From Toxorhynchites rutilus septentrionalis (Eukaryota > Arthropoda > Insecta > Diptera > Culicidae), in NCBI RefSeq assembly GCF_029784135.1, contig NC_073744.1:108543766-108607765 (forward strand): a stretch of 64,000 bases of DNA, in the 5' to 3' direction. Within the stretch, counting starts at the first letter, position 1, and the number at the start of each line of letters is the position of its first letter. Below the pieces are notes generated by a model. It made no database searches and was not told where the DNA came from. It worked only from the letters and a program-made list of their open reading frames with translations. Below, in pieces: positions 1 to 11,821 of the stretch. The translations under genes were made by a program, and so were the position numbers.

Positions 1-1282
1 CATAATAACACGTATACTCGCGCATGGTGTCACAGACCGAAAATCCCGGTTCTTACGTTTCTGGGCGTTCCTTGGCTTTCCTCAATACTCTAAGGGGCCG
101 CACTTAGGCTCCCGATTTTTAAACGTCGCCATCCCTTTTGCCCATAAAACAGTGTCACCTAGAGGTGAGTATTCGGGCCTTCGGTTAGCGCATGGGGAGT
201 GTAGCGTCATGTTGCTTCACCTGTTATACATTGATATAAGCGCTTTGGTTTTCACCACAGAACCGAATCATGTCAAGTTGCTGTGACCAAGGGATTGCTA
301 AGATGGCCACCTTTTTGTAGCCAGCATAGAAAATCATGAGCATAGAAATCATAACCTGAAATTAAAAATTAAGCGCTCCGCGCGATTCTCCAGCAGTGAT
401 TTTAATTGCAAATCGCCAAGAAAGCTTCCGGATGGGTATCCAAACATCAAAAACTATCCAACTTAATCAAATATTAACATATACGACTTCAAACAGTGAA
501 CAATACGTGAGCCCCCTAAGCGCGAGCCTGTTTTATGCTGCCTACGCTCAATTTGCATTGGTTGGGATAGGGTTGCCAGAGCCCCGGCTGTGACGGACCC
601 GATTATTAAGCATGAAATTCACCAGTTTGTTATGCAAATTACGATCGCTCTTGACGAATTTACGCAAAGCTGAATCAGCTCATGCGACATCTACAGTAGA
701 GCTCAGAACCACAAAAGTGAGGGTGTTTGTTTATTTTACGCACTGAAAAGCAAGATTCGGTTGTGATTATTCATTTTATTTCAATTTAGATTCATTTCAG
801 CCATGAAATGTCGTCAGTATATGGTAAGAAAGTTGGAGTTTTGTATATTTACGATGGTTTCAACACGCGATTTGACCAAAGTCATGGATAATCTTCGAAA
901 ATTTTAAGTTTGATGATGCATACCTAGGTAGTGCGGACTGAATCAAAACGGCTGTCAAAAAAGATCCAATTGAAATGTCAAAAGAGATCCAACGATCAGG
1001 AGTGTTATTTTTCTTATGATAATCAACACTATAAAAGAGGTATTGTTGTCAAGGGCAAAAATAATTAGAATTATAAAATGAACGAGCTACATTTTTCCGT
1101 CAATTGTTTAATTAACCATTGCATCTCTGAAAGAGCATCTCAACCTTTCACTGAGCAACGCATTTTTAATCTCCCCTCCCTTTGACATAACGTTTTTTCC
1201 GAACGAAATAAAAACAAACGAAGTCAGAGTCACGTAAATGTTTACTCCTGCGATTTGAAAATATTCGATAAAAAGTGGAAGG
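1..1282. other. intergenic or repeat-derived DNA, no gene recognised
   Basis: I see no convincing coding sequence here. The reading frames are short, lack recognisable motifs and are not flanked by splice signals that would join them into a gene. Base composition is moderately AT-rich. The stretch could contain old transposon debris, but I cannot assign it to any family. Confidence 0.4.
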
Positions 1283-3630
1283 AAGAGATGCCAGATGATT
1301 TTTGAAAAAAGTCTGTAAAAACATGTGAATGTCTGTTAAAAATGTGGAAAAGTCTGTAAAAGTGTACAGATCTATAGAAATGTTTTTTAACGTTAATTTT
1401 CACATATTCATTAATACTTTGTACATCGCGATGCACGTAAGATTGTATTTTGTATATATATACAGCCATTCCATGCCAAACCAATATAGTGATTCTCAGA
1501 TCTTCGTCAAAAGTGGTAATTTTGTTCTTTATCGCAAAACATTAAACTCGTATTTTTTTATTTTTTCATTAGGGTGCCCATTTCCATTTTAGGGTGATCC
1601 AAAAAATAATTTTTTTCCACTTTTTCAAAAATGACTTTTTTCAAAAATTTATAACTTTCGAACCACTTAACCGATTTAGATGATCGACATATCAAATTCA
1701 AGCCAATGAGCTTTAATTGAGAAATATTGAAATTGCAGGTAATATGGATCCTATTTTCGCAATTATTGATTGTAGTCGTTTTTCAATGTATTCATGGCTT
1801 TGGACTAGGGGGCGCTTTTTTTCTATATTTTTAATTGAAAGCTGAGAATTTTTACATAAAATATCTCGATATCAAAGATGCTTTTTTTTCGTTTTTGAAA
1901 TATGATTTTTCAGAACTAATCGATGGTTCGAAAACAATTTTTCCTCATTTTTCCCACTACAAAAAGTCATAACTTTTGAACTATTGGACCGATTCCTATC
2001 ATCGACATATCAAATTGAAGCTTATGAGTTATTTTTCTATGGAAAAATTTTACTTTTGCGAAAAAATTGAATTTTTCATTTTTGTAATTATTGATTCAGT
2101 TAGTTTTTCATAGTTTTCTGGGTTAAAGATAGGAGCGCTATAATTTTTTATATTTTTCATGGAAAGCTGAGGATTATTTACCTAGCATATCTCGATATCA
2201 GAGATGCTATAATTCTCATTTTTAAGTTATAACTTTGTAAATTTAACATGTTTTAAGTCTTCGATCAATATTCCCGCTTCTAGAATCCAAACTTCCCGCA
2301 AGTGTGATATTTTTTCAAATTTTGCTTATTGGCTTCCATTTAATATATCGATCATCTAAATCGGTTCAGTAGTTAAAATGTTATGATTTTTTGCAGAATG
2401 TTATTTTTGGACAAAGGGGGAAAAATGATTTTTGAACCACCGGTTAACTTTGAAAAATCATATCTAAAAAACGAAAAAAATAGCATCTCTGATATCGATA
2501 TATGTTATGTAAAAAATTCTCAGCTTTCAAGAAAAAATATAAAAAAATATGGCGCCCTCTAGTCCAAAGTCATAAAAAAATAAAAATACGATTACAATCA
2601 ATAATTACTAAAACATAATCATTTTTTTCGCAAGTTAAATATTTTTCACTAAAAGGCTAGGTCATTAGTTCAATTTTATATGTCGATCTTCTAAATCAGT
2701 GATTCAAAAGTTATTAATTTTCATTTGTCATTTTTGGGAATAAGTGGAAAAAATTGATTTTTCGGGCCACTTAATAACTTATGTGTTGTAAGTGTGTTTA
2801 AATGTTTCAACAATCTACACATACATACATACACATATATACGCGTTGTTAATTTTTATAAAAATCAGTATTTCTTCGTTGATATATTGGACATCCACCA
2901 AGGCTTGCGGTCTTGTCGTTGATGAAATTTATAAGAAAATGCAGTGAATATTTTCCATCCGCCATGCAAGGCTATACAAGTTTTAGATCACCACACGGCC
3001 ATGAACCATGTCTGTGGTAACAATATCGAACAGTAACCCATATTTCGTCATAAGCAGACCCGAAAGCGAATGTAAGTTGTTGAAAATAGAATGAAAATTT
3101 TTATTCGATGTTGTTTAAATACTTAGAAGACATAGTCCTGACCCTAACTTAACTATTCTTCAATAAATCTCCTTGCATTTCAGCAAAACAATCTTATCTA
3201 GAACAGAAAATAATTATCAGAGACAATTTTCATTCAAGATTTTTCCTTTCCTGCAGAGAATGCAATTTTTCATTAATTGTGAATAACCGTATTCTCTCTT
3301 TCGTCTGCAATGATGTCATGGCAAAAGTACGAGTTTCAAACTTTATACACACCAGATTGGCCAACCAGAAAGACTGCCGGGCCGCAGGTTGAGTATCGCT
3401 GGTCTAACGTCATGTGTATTGATATAAACTAAATATAATAACTTTTCTGTATTAAAACTATGGAAAAATGTCATATGGTGAGTCGAATATCTTTGATGTG
3501 ATGAATAAAGCCTCTTATTTTTCAAAAACCTGTGAAATATTTTTGTATCCAAAAAGTCTACAACAAAAATGAAAAGTGTTTTACAGATGTCTGTAAATTT
3601 ACAAACATATTTGTAAATCTGGCATCCCTG
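1283..3630. mobile_element. possible hAT-like non-autonomous element
   Basis: The left end reads AAGAGATGCCAGAT and the right end, read inward, reads CAGGGATGCCAGAT. Both subterminal regions contain GTCTGTAAAA. The flanking octamers GTGGAAGG (1275-1282) and GTGGTCTG (3631-3638) agree at five of eight positions, which would fit an old 8-bp hAT target duplication. The ends resemble those of the better-supported hAT MITE at 4070. There is no transposase reading frame, so any element is non-autonomous, and the long inverted repeat at 1590-2770 lies inside it. Chance pairing of two unrelated ends is possible. Confidence 0.38.
1590..2770. repeat. long imperfect inverted repeat (foldback), about 1.2 kb
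   Basis: The DNA from about 1600 to 2100 is repeated in reverse complement from about 2750 back to 2280. A marker such as GGACTAGGGGGCGC near 1804 recurs inverted near 2551-2565, and CTCGATATCA plus AGATGC near 1864 recurs inverted near 2485. A further partial direct copy of the left arm lies at about 2100-2240 (GGAGCGCTATAATTTTTTAT, then CTCGATATCAGAGATGC). The arms are very AT-rich and carry no coding signal. An RNA from here would fold into a long hairpin. Confidence 0.75.
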
Positions 3631-3959
3631 GTGGTCTGAGAATTTATTGCAAGAAATCGCTTGAAAACATGCATGAATTTGCTTGAAAATGAAGTGGATT
3701 GAGTCCGCACCACTTAGATGCATACCGGTTATTGATACTATGGATAATTGCGATGAAATCGATATCATATCAAATTGGCTGATATAATTGATTATGTAGA
3801 GCCGATACGAGAAGGATTTGCAGTATTTTTAGCGTAAAACACGCTATTCATCGTTTACTTAGTTGAAAAAAATTAAAGTTACAATACTTATAACAATCCA
3901 TTCCTCGTAATACACATACCACATTGTAAAATGATGATTTTCTAACCTTTTCAGCGTGG
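3631..3959. other. short unassigned stretch
   Basis: I see no gene or clear repeat boundary between the putative hAT-like end and the start of the LINE remnant. Reading frames are short and featureless. Confidence 0.35.
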
Positions 3960-6944
3960 AAAGAATACTTGAATTCGGAAAATTGTTTCACTTTACTTGC
4001 TGCGCCATCTGGTTGTAAATCTAACGTAAATTCGTCAATTGCTACACTGCGCGAAATGGTATTTGGGAGCAGGGATGCCAGGGGATTTTTTCAAATGTCT
4101 TCACATGATACGAAAAAATGTCTTCAAATGTCTTCACCATCATATCGGAGGAAAGTTCTTCCACAAAAACGGAACTGTGATAATTCAATTTGTTTATTTC
4201 AGCCATAAAACTTATTATTAAAACGGTATGTAACCGAAAACCCTTCGATTTGTGAAGTAGTCGTTTGAAGGATCTAGGTTAATCTATTGTATAGTATAGG
4301 CTCAAAATAATAGAAGTGTAATGTCACAATAATTCGAATTCTCGGGTGCAAATGAACTAATGTCTACTAGAGACAATATGTATTCAGACCGCTTGAAGTT
4401 CTCCAGTATTTGAAGTAAAAGTGAAGAATTCATTCTATATGCGGATTTTCTGTTTGGAATGTGAATGACTCCGAGAGAAAAGTTTGCGTTGTTTACTAAG
4501 AACAAACATAAACCAGTGACACAAAAGCCCTACTTCATTTGACGATATTTTCGGCCAATAGTTAGAATCTCATGTAAATAATATCTCTCAAAAACCTACG
4601 TAGGCTATGATACTGAAATGGCTTCACATATTTCATAATGTCTTCAAAAAATCAAATGTCTTCACAGTAAGTCAAATGTCTTCAAAATGAAGACATGTCT
4701 TCAAACTTGGCATCTCTGGTTGGGAGTTCCAGAAGGCACTTAAATCTCAACTTAATGGATGGGACGTTGGTAAAGGAAGCACTAAGGTGTGTTTCGTGGA
4801 ATGACATCTTCATATCGTCAGATGATTTTGAACGTGATGAAGAAACACATAAGCAACACGCCACATCAATGTTTGAGTTCCTTAACTCATTCGATGTTTT
4901 TCACTGCGGACTCGAATGTTCTACCGTTGTATGCAACAGTACCGACAGTACTTCAACGTTATGTCGCTGTATATCGTGCTGTTCACAATTTTCGCAAGAT
5001 TTGCCCCTTTTTGTAGAGATAACTCGTGATCGACAACCTCGTACTCAGAATGGTTCTCATTGGTTCTCATTCGAGTTCCTAAGAAAAACGTAAGACGCTG
5101 AAAAAAATGCATAAGAATCGAACCCCGGAAAATGTTGCTTCTTTCAAACAACTACTGCGATAGTTCAAAGAGTTACACAGAGAAGCGTATCAAGTCTACA
5201 TCACTGGGATCCAGGATGGAATAAAGGAAAACCCGAAATCTTTTTGGAAGTTCGTGAATAGTAGACGAAAAAATAGTGGAGTTCCGGAGGTGATACGTTA
5301 CGGTAACCGATCTTCGACGTGTGGACAGGAGACGGCCGATCTCTTTGCGGAGTATTTTAATAGCGTTTATAAAAACGACCACCCAAGTATCGTCAACTCT
5401 TCGATCGACAGGACCGCTGACTTGTTGGATCTCTCGCATCGTGAAGTGAAACAAGGTCTATCGGATCTGGATTCGGGTAAGTCAGCAGGACCAGATAAAC
5501 TCCCCGCAAAACATCTGAAGGAGTTCAAGGATGAACTTGTTGAACCCCTGACTACTCTATTCAATTCCTCGCTCTCGTCCGGTTATTTCCCGCCCCTGTG
5601 AAAAATTTCGCACATTATTCTAATCTATAACGCATACCGAAAACTACCGGGGGTTGCAATCCAGTCTGCGATGCCAAAATTATTCGAACAAATTGTTTTC
5701 TCCCACCTTTACGAACGGATTATTGGTCGTGTTTCAGCAACACAACATGGGTTCTTAAAAGGACTTGTGACGAGCCTATGCGAATTTTGCTGTACCGTCA
5801 CGCTGTACTATCCAAAGGTTATCAGGTGGACTGTATTTATACAGACATGAGCAAGGCTTTCGATGTGGTAGAAATAGATAGTATTGACGGAAATAAATTT
5901 CGGCATTGACCGAAAAATGTTCGAACGGATCTAGACGTATTTGGAGAGCAGAACACAGTATGTGCAAGTGCACAACAATGCATCTAGGTCCTTTGGTGTT
6001 AATTCAGGAGTTCCGTAAGGTAGTCATATGGGGTCTATTCTGTTTGTCGTGGTCATGAATAAATTACCATCATGTTTACATCATGTATACGCGGAAGATG
6101 TGAAGACTTTCCTGCATCTCTCTTGCATTTCATCCTCTTTCCACATCGATGATTGTCATCGGCTTCAACAAGACTTAATCAATTTTGGGAGATTAGTCGA
6201 GAGCAACGGACTGGGTGTAAACCCCAGCAAATGCTCCGTCATTACTCACACCAGGTAAGCTCAGCCGATAACTTTCGACTATAGGCTGGGAGGTACGGAT
6301 CTTCAACGAGTGGAGCATGTTCGAGACTTAGGCGTGACGATGGATCGATCCCTCACGTTTAACTTCCACCTAGAACGAATAGTCAAGGAAGTGTTGCAAC
6401 TATTGGCTCTCACCCGTCGCTTTGGGCATGAATTCACTGATCTCCATGTAATTCTGAGGATCTATACCAGCCTTGTACGGTCCAAACTAGACTTTGCGAG
6501 TGTGGTATGGCGACCGCAATACGATCTGCATATCCAAAGATTAGAGAATGCACAAAAGAAGTTCCTGAAGTTGCGCTGAGGAATCTAGCATGGAGAGGAG
6601 AACACCTGCCAGCAAACGAAGATCTCTGCTGTTTTGTAGACTTAGATACTGTTAGAAACAGACACAGAATCGCGGATATCACATTCTTCTGTTCATTGTT
6701 GAACCGACGGATAAGAAGTTCGTGTCTCTACGAACGGATCAATTTTAATACCAGCTCCGTTTCTCTTCGCTGCCGGAGGGTGTTTGATCCACCCATGAGG
6801 TCCAGAAATTATACCCAGCACGAACCTACAACTAGATTCATGCGTGAGTTTAACATGCTGCAAGAAGTGATTTCTATAAATATGACACCAGAAGAAATTC
6901 GAAGAAGACTAAGATTATTTTCAAGAGGACAACTGAATGTATAA
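3960..6944 (+). pseudogene. decayed LINE ORF2 (CR1/jockey-like reverse transcriptase)
   Basis: Fragments in changing + frames read as a non-LTR retrotransposon ORF2. An endonuclease tail is suggested at 3969-4069 and 4727-5090. The linker leading into RT is at 5180-5600 and ends in a motif near 5490 reading GPDKLPAKHLKEF, typical of RT fingers. The palm is broken by stops near 5600-6030. The thumb is recognisable at 6310-6580 (HVRDLGVTMDRSLTF), and a C-terminal tail runs 6507-6944. A YADD box is reduced to YAEDVKTF near 6080, so the catalytic Asp pair is damaged. Frameshifts and stops throughout show it cannot make active enzyme. A hAT MITE (4070-4718) interrupts the 5' part. The clade is uncertain. 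Confidence 0.8.
4070..4718. mobile_element. hAT-type MITE (649 bp) inside the LINE
   Basis: The ends are CAGGGATGCCAG and, inverted, CAGAGATGCCAAG. Flanking octamers TTTGGGAG (4062-4069) and GTTGGGAG (4719-4726) match at seven of eight positions, which is the 8-bp target duplication expected of hAT transposition. Both termini are rich in the repeated word AAATGTCTTCA. There is no transposase, so the element was mobilised in trans. Removing it brings two pieces of the surrounding LINE back next to each other, which supports the boundaries. Confidence 0.75.
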
Positions 6945-7214
6945 GTAGATATCTGTTTTTTATGTTTCAATGTTTAGTTTTTAAGCTGAATTTTATTCCG
7001 TTGTTACCTTGTTTAGGATTTAAGAAGGATAACGTGCTTGCAGTCTATAGTCTTATAAACATCACATCACTGAATGTCACGATGTAAAAATCTGGTCCGT
7101 CGTTCAGCAACCGGGCATGAATCCGGCCTGATAACCTCCCAAAAATTTGTTTTATATCGGCGATAGACGGCTACAGAAGATCTTAAGCAGAATTTTGTAG
7201 GAGTAGGTATGCCT

Positions 7215-7490
7215 CCTTCACCTTGCGATCACCTCGCGTTCGTTCGTCAAGATGCCTCCTTCCTTGTTCCTACACATTTCGGCCCGCGACACATAGCCTT
7301 TGTGCAAGATATTTAGTTTCTTGAAGAACTTCCGCGATTCTCTAGAACGATAAAGCAGCTCCATCTCCTCACATTCTTTCTCTTCCATGTGGCGCTTCTT
7401 CCGAAAGAGATATATTTGCTGCCTTCGCATCAGTCGGCATCGTTCCACGTTTTGTTGAATCGCTCAGAAACACTCGGCACTCGGCGCTAT
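7215..7490 (-). pseudogene. LINE ORF2 fragment (linker before RT domain)
   Basis: The minus frame 7448-7218 has the charged linker found between endonuclease and RT in several insect LINEs, including CEEMELLYRSRESRKFFKKLN and the later MCRNKEGGILTNEREV. Only about 75 residues remain, with no endonuclease or RT attached. It does not continue into the neighbouring LINE at 7870-9475 and is probably an independent fragment. Confidence 0.6.
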
Positions 7491-7869
7491 TATAAAAATT
7501 GGCTTTTTGGCAGTTTTTGAGACCTTTTACCTACATTGACTATCAACATTTAAGAAAAAGTTAGTTCTACGAATCCCTTTAATGGGGTTTCAAAATATCG
7601 TATGGTTGAAAAACCCCCATAAGTTCACGTTTCCAATTATCACCACGAGCGGCACTGCGATAGATATACAATTTCATTAATTGTTTACCGATGCCGTAAG
7701 AGCATGCGCAACTCAACGTAATCGGAATGTCTGGATTATGATTGTATTGTTTGAATGTATGATTGTATTGTTTGTATGTATGTACAGAGCGGTAATAGCG
7801 GTAATCAAAAGAGCAAAAATCATTGGAACGGCATACATAAATTGGAAGGGGAAAAGTTCGAATCATGCC
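7491..7869. other. unassigned spacer
   Basis: Nothing recognisable. There is a short direct repeat of TGTATGATTGTATTGTTTG around 7743-7775. No coding or structural RNA signal is visible. Confidence 0.4.
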
Positions 7870-9475
7870 ACTGTCTAACGTCTTTTTGGAGTTGGAAATT
7901 TATTCGATAGCGTATCGTTGTGCTTACCCTGTCACACAATGCAAGAGTGGATGCCGCGAAAAGACCATACAAACTATTCCGGAAATCGAGCCTAAGGAAA
8001 TCACGATGACGTAGGGTGCGTTCTGGAGCATAAATGTTTAGATTAGCTAGCAAGAAAGGGGAGTCAATCTCGTTCCACAGCAGCATCGCAACAAACATGG
8101 CTTGTGCTGCAGATCGCCTGTTTTCCAGAGTATCAATTCACAGCAGTTTACAGCGTTCCTCGTAAGGACGAAATTCCCTTGGGTTCCGCCATGGAAGATT
8201 CCTCAAAGCACGACGTACGAACTTTCTTTGTACAGATTCAATACGCGCTTTCCAAATGCTGGGGAAAGGGCACCATACGACAGAAGCAAATTCCAGGATA
8301 GAACGAACCAGCGCACAGTATAGAAATTTCAAGCTATGCGAGTCCTTAAATCCATTGGTGACCTTCAAAATAAAACCGAGCTGTTTGTTTGCCTTGGAGA
8401 TGATGTCGTTGTAGTTGTTGATGAAAGTGAACTCCTTGTCAAGCATTACACCCAAGTCGTGAACTCGTTGAACCCGCTCGATGGCTTTGCCGAATAACAT
8501 GTAGGAGAAAATGATGGGATTCCGCTTTCTGGTGAACGATATAACTTGGCATTTCTGGACGCTCAACGTCATACAATTTCGTACACACCACGTCTCAAAA
8601 ATGTTCAGCAAGCTTTGAAGATGATGACAATCATTTATGTCTTCGACAATAACGTAGACCTTAGAATCATCAGCATAGAAGAGTATCATTCCACGTGGCA
8701 GGATGAAGGACACGTCGTTTATAAACAATGCGAAAAGTAAGGGGCCTAACTTGCTCCCCTGTGGCACTCCAGATATGTTTGTGAACGACTCGGACTCATG
8801 TGACCCTATTCTCACACACAAAGCTCGATTCTTCAGGTATGACTCGAACCACTCGACAAACCCAAGGGTTACGCCACATTTCGCTAGTTTTTCGAGAAGG
8901 ATTTGATGATCAACCCGGTCGAAAGCTGCCTCAAGTCCAAGTAGACGGCATCCAATTGGTTACCAGCATCCATGGCGCGAATAAAATGCGATGAGATCTG
9001 AACTAGATTGGTGCTCACGGATCTTTGTGGATAAAAACCATGCTGATTCGTTGAGATGTACTGCTTGCAACTAGCAAAAAGCGATCCATTCATAATTATC
9101 TTAAACAGCTTCGAGCAGGTGCAAAGAGAAGTAATGCCGCGACAATTTTTAGCATCTCGTTTATTTCCTTTCTTGTGGATGGGGAATAGGTACGATTTTT
9201 TTCCAGCTCGAGGGAAACACAGTGATCGCAGGGAAACTGCAGTGATCGATTAAAAAGTTTCGTCAGCGGAGAGACCAGTGCAGAACTGCATTTTTTCAAC
9301 ACTGCAGGTGAAATTCCATCCGGGCCTGGAGCATACGAGAATTTAAGCTTTCAAATTGCTTTGACTACATTCTGTTCAGATATTTCAAACAGTTCAACGC
9401 TACATACATCACGAAGAGGTTGAGCTGTATAGCCGTTGAAAGCGCGTTTGAACTGTCGTGCAAACAACATTTTCC
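7870..9475 (-). pseudogene. truncated LINE, RT domain (CR1/jockey-like)
   Basis: Read on the minus strand, the 5' part (9475-8880) keeps RT fingers including the QHGFYPQRSVSTNL motif and a broken DLxxAFDRVDH-type motif. The frame 8821-8138 then holds GVPQGSKLGPLLF (motif 4) followed by FYADDSKV, so the catalytic YADD box is present, and then the thumb (RVHDLGVMLDKEFTF). The C-terminal tail continues at 8098-7870 after a frameshift near 8110. The endonuclease and ORF1 are missing, consistent with 5' truncation during target-primed reverse transcription. Other frameshifts occur near 8880 and 9095. The RT palm is better preserved than in the LINE at 3960, so this is probably a younger insertion, but it cannot be functional. 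Confidence 0.8.
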
Positions 9476-9719
9476 TTGTAACAGTGCTCTTTTTACAATG
9501 TATGAGCCTTGTTGATAGTTGTATAGACTATTAATATAATTTTCTTCAGAATTTAATAAATTTCAATTTTGAAAATAATTTTTTTCAGCGTAATTTATAT
9601 AATTTTTTCTGTATTTTTTATGAAAGATTAAATTATTTCCTATCTTTCATTCTATTGCTAAAATTTGCAATATTGCGTAGTTCTATGTTAATGGTTTTCA
9701 TTGAAAGCTAAAAATAACT
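9476..9719. other. AT-rich spacer
   Basis: AT-rich sequence between the truncated 5' end of the minus-strand LINE and the eroded left end of the family E repeat. No coding or structural signal seen. Confidence 0.35.
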
Positions 9720-10008
9720 AAAATAGCTAAATTTAAACAAAACCGCATTGTTGACGTAGAACTAAGCTGTAGTTTAATTCTAGTCGCTTGTTTATAACTG
9801 CGGATATTATTTTATAATGCTACGAAAATTTGGAAAAACCATTCTACCAGTTTGGTCGTCCTGAAATGTTTTTTTTTATTGTAGAATCAACTGTCATCCT
9901 TAGTGAAGAAAGTTTTGAAAGCCTTTATGATGACAGAAAACAAACAATGTTAACTGCTTGGGAAAAGGCTGAATATTTGGCTGAAAAGAGATTCATTACT
10001 AATACCCT
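9720..10008 (+). mobile_element. family E repeat, left segment (split by the Ty3/gypsy insertion)
   Basis: The segment begins with the sub-terminal block ACCGCATTGTTGACGTAGAA and runs to the Ty3/gypsy insertion point. Its continuation is at 28640-29861. The paralogous copy at 55027-56666 has the same order but no LTR element: ACAAACAATGTTAACTGCTTG near 55610 matches 9941, and GCGTAAATATTTCCCTCCCG near 55670 matches 28645. That copy therefore acts as an empty-site reference. The terminal hairpin seen in other copies is eroded here. Confidence 0.78.
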
Positions 10009-11262
10009 TGTAACCGTTGGTTTCAAGCGCCATTTGAGCTCCACCCAAATCCAGAAAACAGGAAATAATTTACATTGAGTCCTAATTGCCGGTTACTTGT
10101 GAGTATTCAACCCTTTTACAAATGGTTTGAGTCCTGGGTAAGCAATACCCACCGCGTTAAACTGTCCAGTTGACCTACCGTCATCAAACGGGGTTGCCAA
10201 CTGGGCAGAGAAAAAGAAATCGATTGTTTCCCCACACAAAAAGCTGGAAAAGAAAAAGCTCGGTAAATGACCACTGCCGGCAAACGACTTAAAACATTTG
10301 AGGAAGTTAGAAGTGCGCGCCGGAACAAATCAAATTTTAAATTTTGAAGCTAGTGATAAGAAGTGGTGAAGGATTACTGATAGATGAAATAGTAGGTTAA
10401 TTGAAATATGAAAGTGGAAAAAGTTAGTAACATATGGTTTTGTTTCACAGTAAAGTATACAAGAGAAAGAAAGATCAGAGGAAAAAAGAAAGAGAAGGAA
10501 AAAAGAAGCAAAAAAAAGGTAACTTGTGGTTTGGTGTCTCTTTAAACCTAGCTCGTATCTTAATACGCTGGACAGGTCCGTCCAGCGGGCCTTTTTTTTA
10601 TGCGGTTTATTTCGTAGCTGTTTAGCTGCAGCAGTCATCGGCTACCAGAGGCACACGCGGACCCCACCATCTTTGTCCTGTTCGCCTACAGTATCCGCCA
10701 TTGCGGGGAAACGCTGGCGAAAACCTGCAGAAGGTGTAACATCTGTAGTCTGTTCACGAGACAGCTGCACCGTTAAACCCATACCCCTAGGGATACACTG
10801 AGAGCCCACACCACAGCTACCGCAAGTATCATGCATGATCGAATGTGACGTCACGTATAAAATAAATTAAAGAAAGATAGGAAATAATGAGGAAATAGTA
10901 AAAATAGGAAGAGAAAGAGTGGGGTGGAAGAATAAAATAAATTTAAGGTTGTATAGTCTGAGAAAAAACTATAATTGTTTTCCTCCACTACGACTATCCT
11001 GTGAACCTTGTCGTCCTCCGGACTCAAAAGGAGTCGCCAGCCCTCGTCCTCATTTAGTTGGAAGTAGGTGTGCTGACACTGCATAGCCTTTGAGCTAGAG
11101 CGGCTTGTGGGCTTAGCAGGTGGCTTCTTTGGTGCGTGAGGTGGCCTGGCAGTGCGAGACGATAGAGGAGAGCTCCTATTTGTGAGAGGTGAATGTATTT
11201 ACCAACAACCGGCTAATGAATAAGCGACCCTGAGAACCCTATCCCAAATCCTAAGAGTTACA
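10009..11262 (+). repeat. 5' LTR of the Ty3/gypsy element
   Basis: About 1254 bp, beginning TGTAACCGTTGG and ending AAGAGTTACA, with a 6-bp perfect terminal inverted repeat. The other LTR at 27388-28639 differs by only scattered substitutions and small indels, so the insertion is fairly young. It contains a purine-rich stretch (10440-10520) and a short inverted repeat GGACAGGTCCGTCC near 10570. A TATA-like TATAAAATAAATT lies at 10856. I cannot place the transcription start. Confidence 0.92.
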
Positions 11263-11265
11263 AAT

Positions 11266-11276
11266 TGGCGCCCAAC
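11266..11276 (+). other. primer binding site of the Ty3/gypsy element
   Basis: TGGCGCCCAAC lies three bases after the 5' LTR. This matches the 3' end of a lysine-type tRNA, a primer used by many retroviruses and gypsy-like elements. Its position directly after the LTR is the main support. Confidence 0.8.
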
Positions 11277-11821
11277 TAAACTGTGAAAACAGTCGGTTAC
11301 TTAAATTTCCACCTCCTGTTCGAGGGGGGAAAATAAATTCATATATTTATATCTTCTTAAATTCGTTCTCCAAACGAATGGAATTAGAATTTATTATAAT
11401 TGGTAAACAAAATAACAAAATAGTTTTGTATATACAAGACTTGTGTTGGTTTTCTAGTGATAAGGAGGTTATGTAATTCTTTATTATATGAGTTTAATTC
11501 TCATTATTTACAATTATACTTACTTTGATGGAATATGAAATAAAAAAAATGTGATTTTTTTCGAAAAATATTAGAAGATCGCTGGAAGGCGATTGCGATT
11601 GCGATACGATTTTTGTAAGTTTCTGGAAACAGATTTACGCCTGAGAACCAAGCAGTTGTTTTCAAATCTTCCGGGAGTTAAGTTCTTTTGGAACATTGAC
11701 TGAGAACGGTCAGTACGATTGGAAATCAGAGTGAGTCTGAAGAGGCCAGACGTCTAACTGTAATTGGTTAAAATTTGTTTCACTGATTTTTAGAAAAATC
11801 GTTATCGGTTCAGGTCGGAAA

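Noticed and set aside
3343..3768. 141-codon minus-strand open frame
   Set aside because: No domain, no splice context, and it crosses a probable repeat end at 3630.
10330..11084. Open frames in the LTR (minus strand, Lys- and Phe-rich)
   Set aside because: They are antisense to the LTR, follow purine-rich runs and are repeated in the 3' LTR with frame changes. They have no coding signal.
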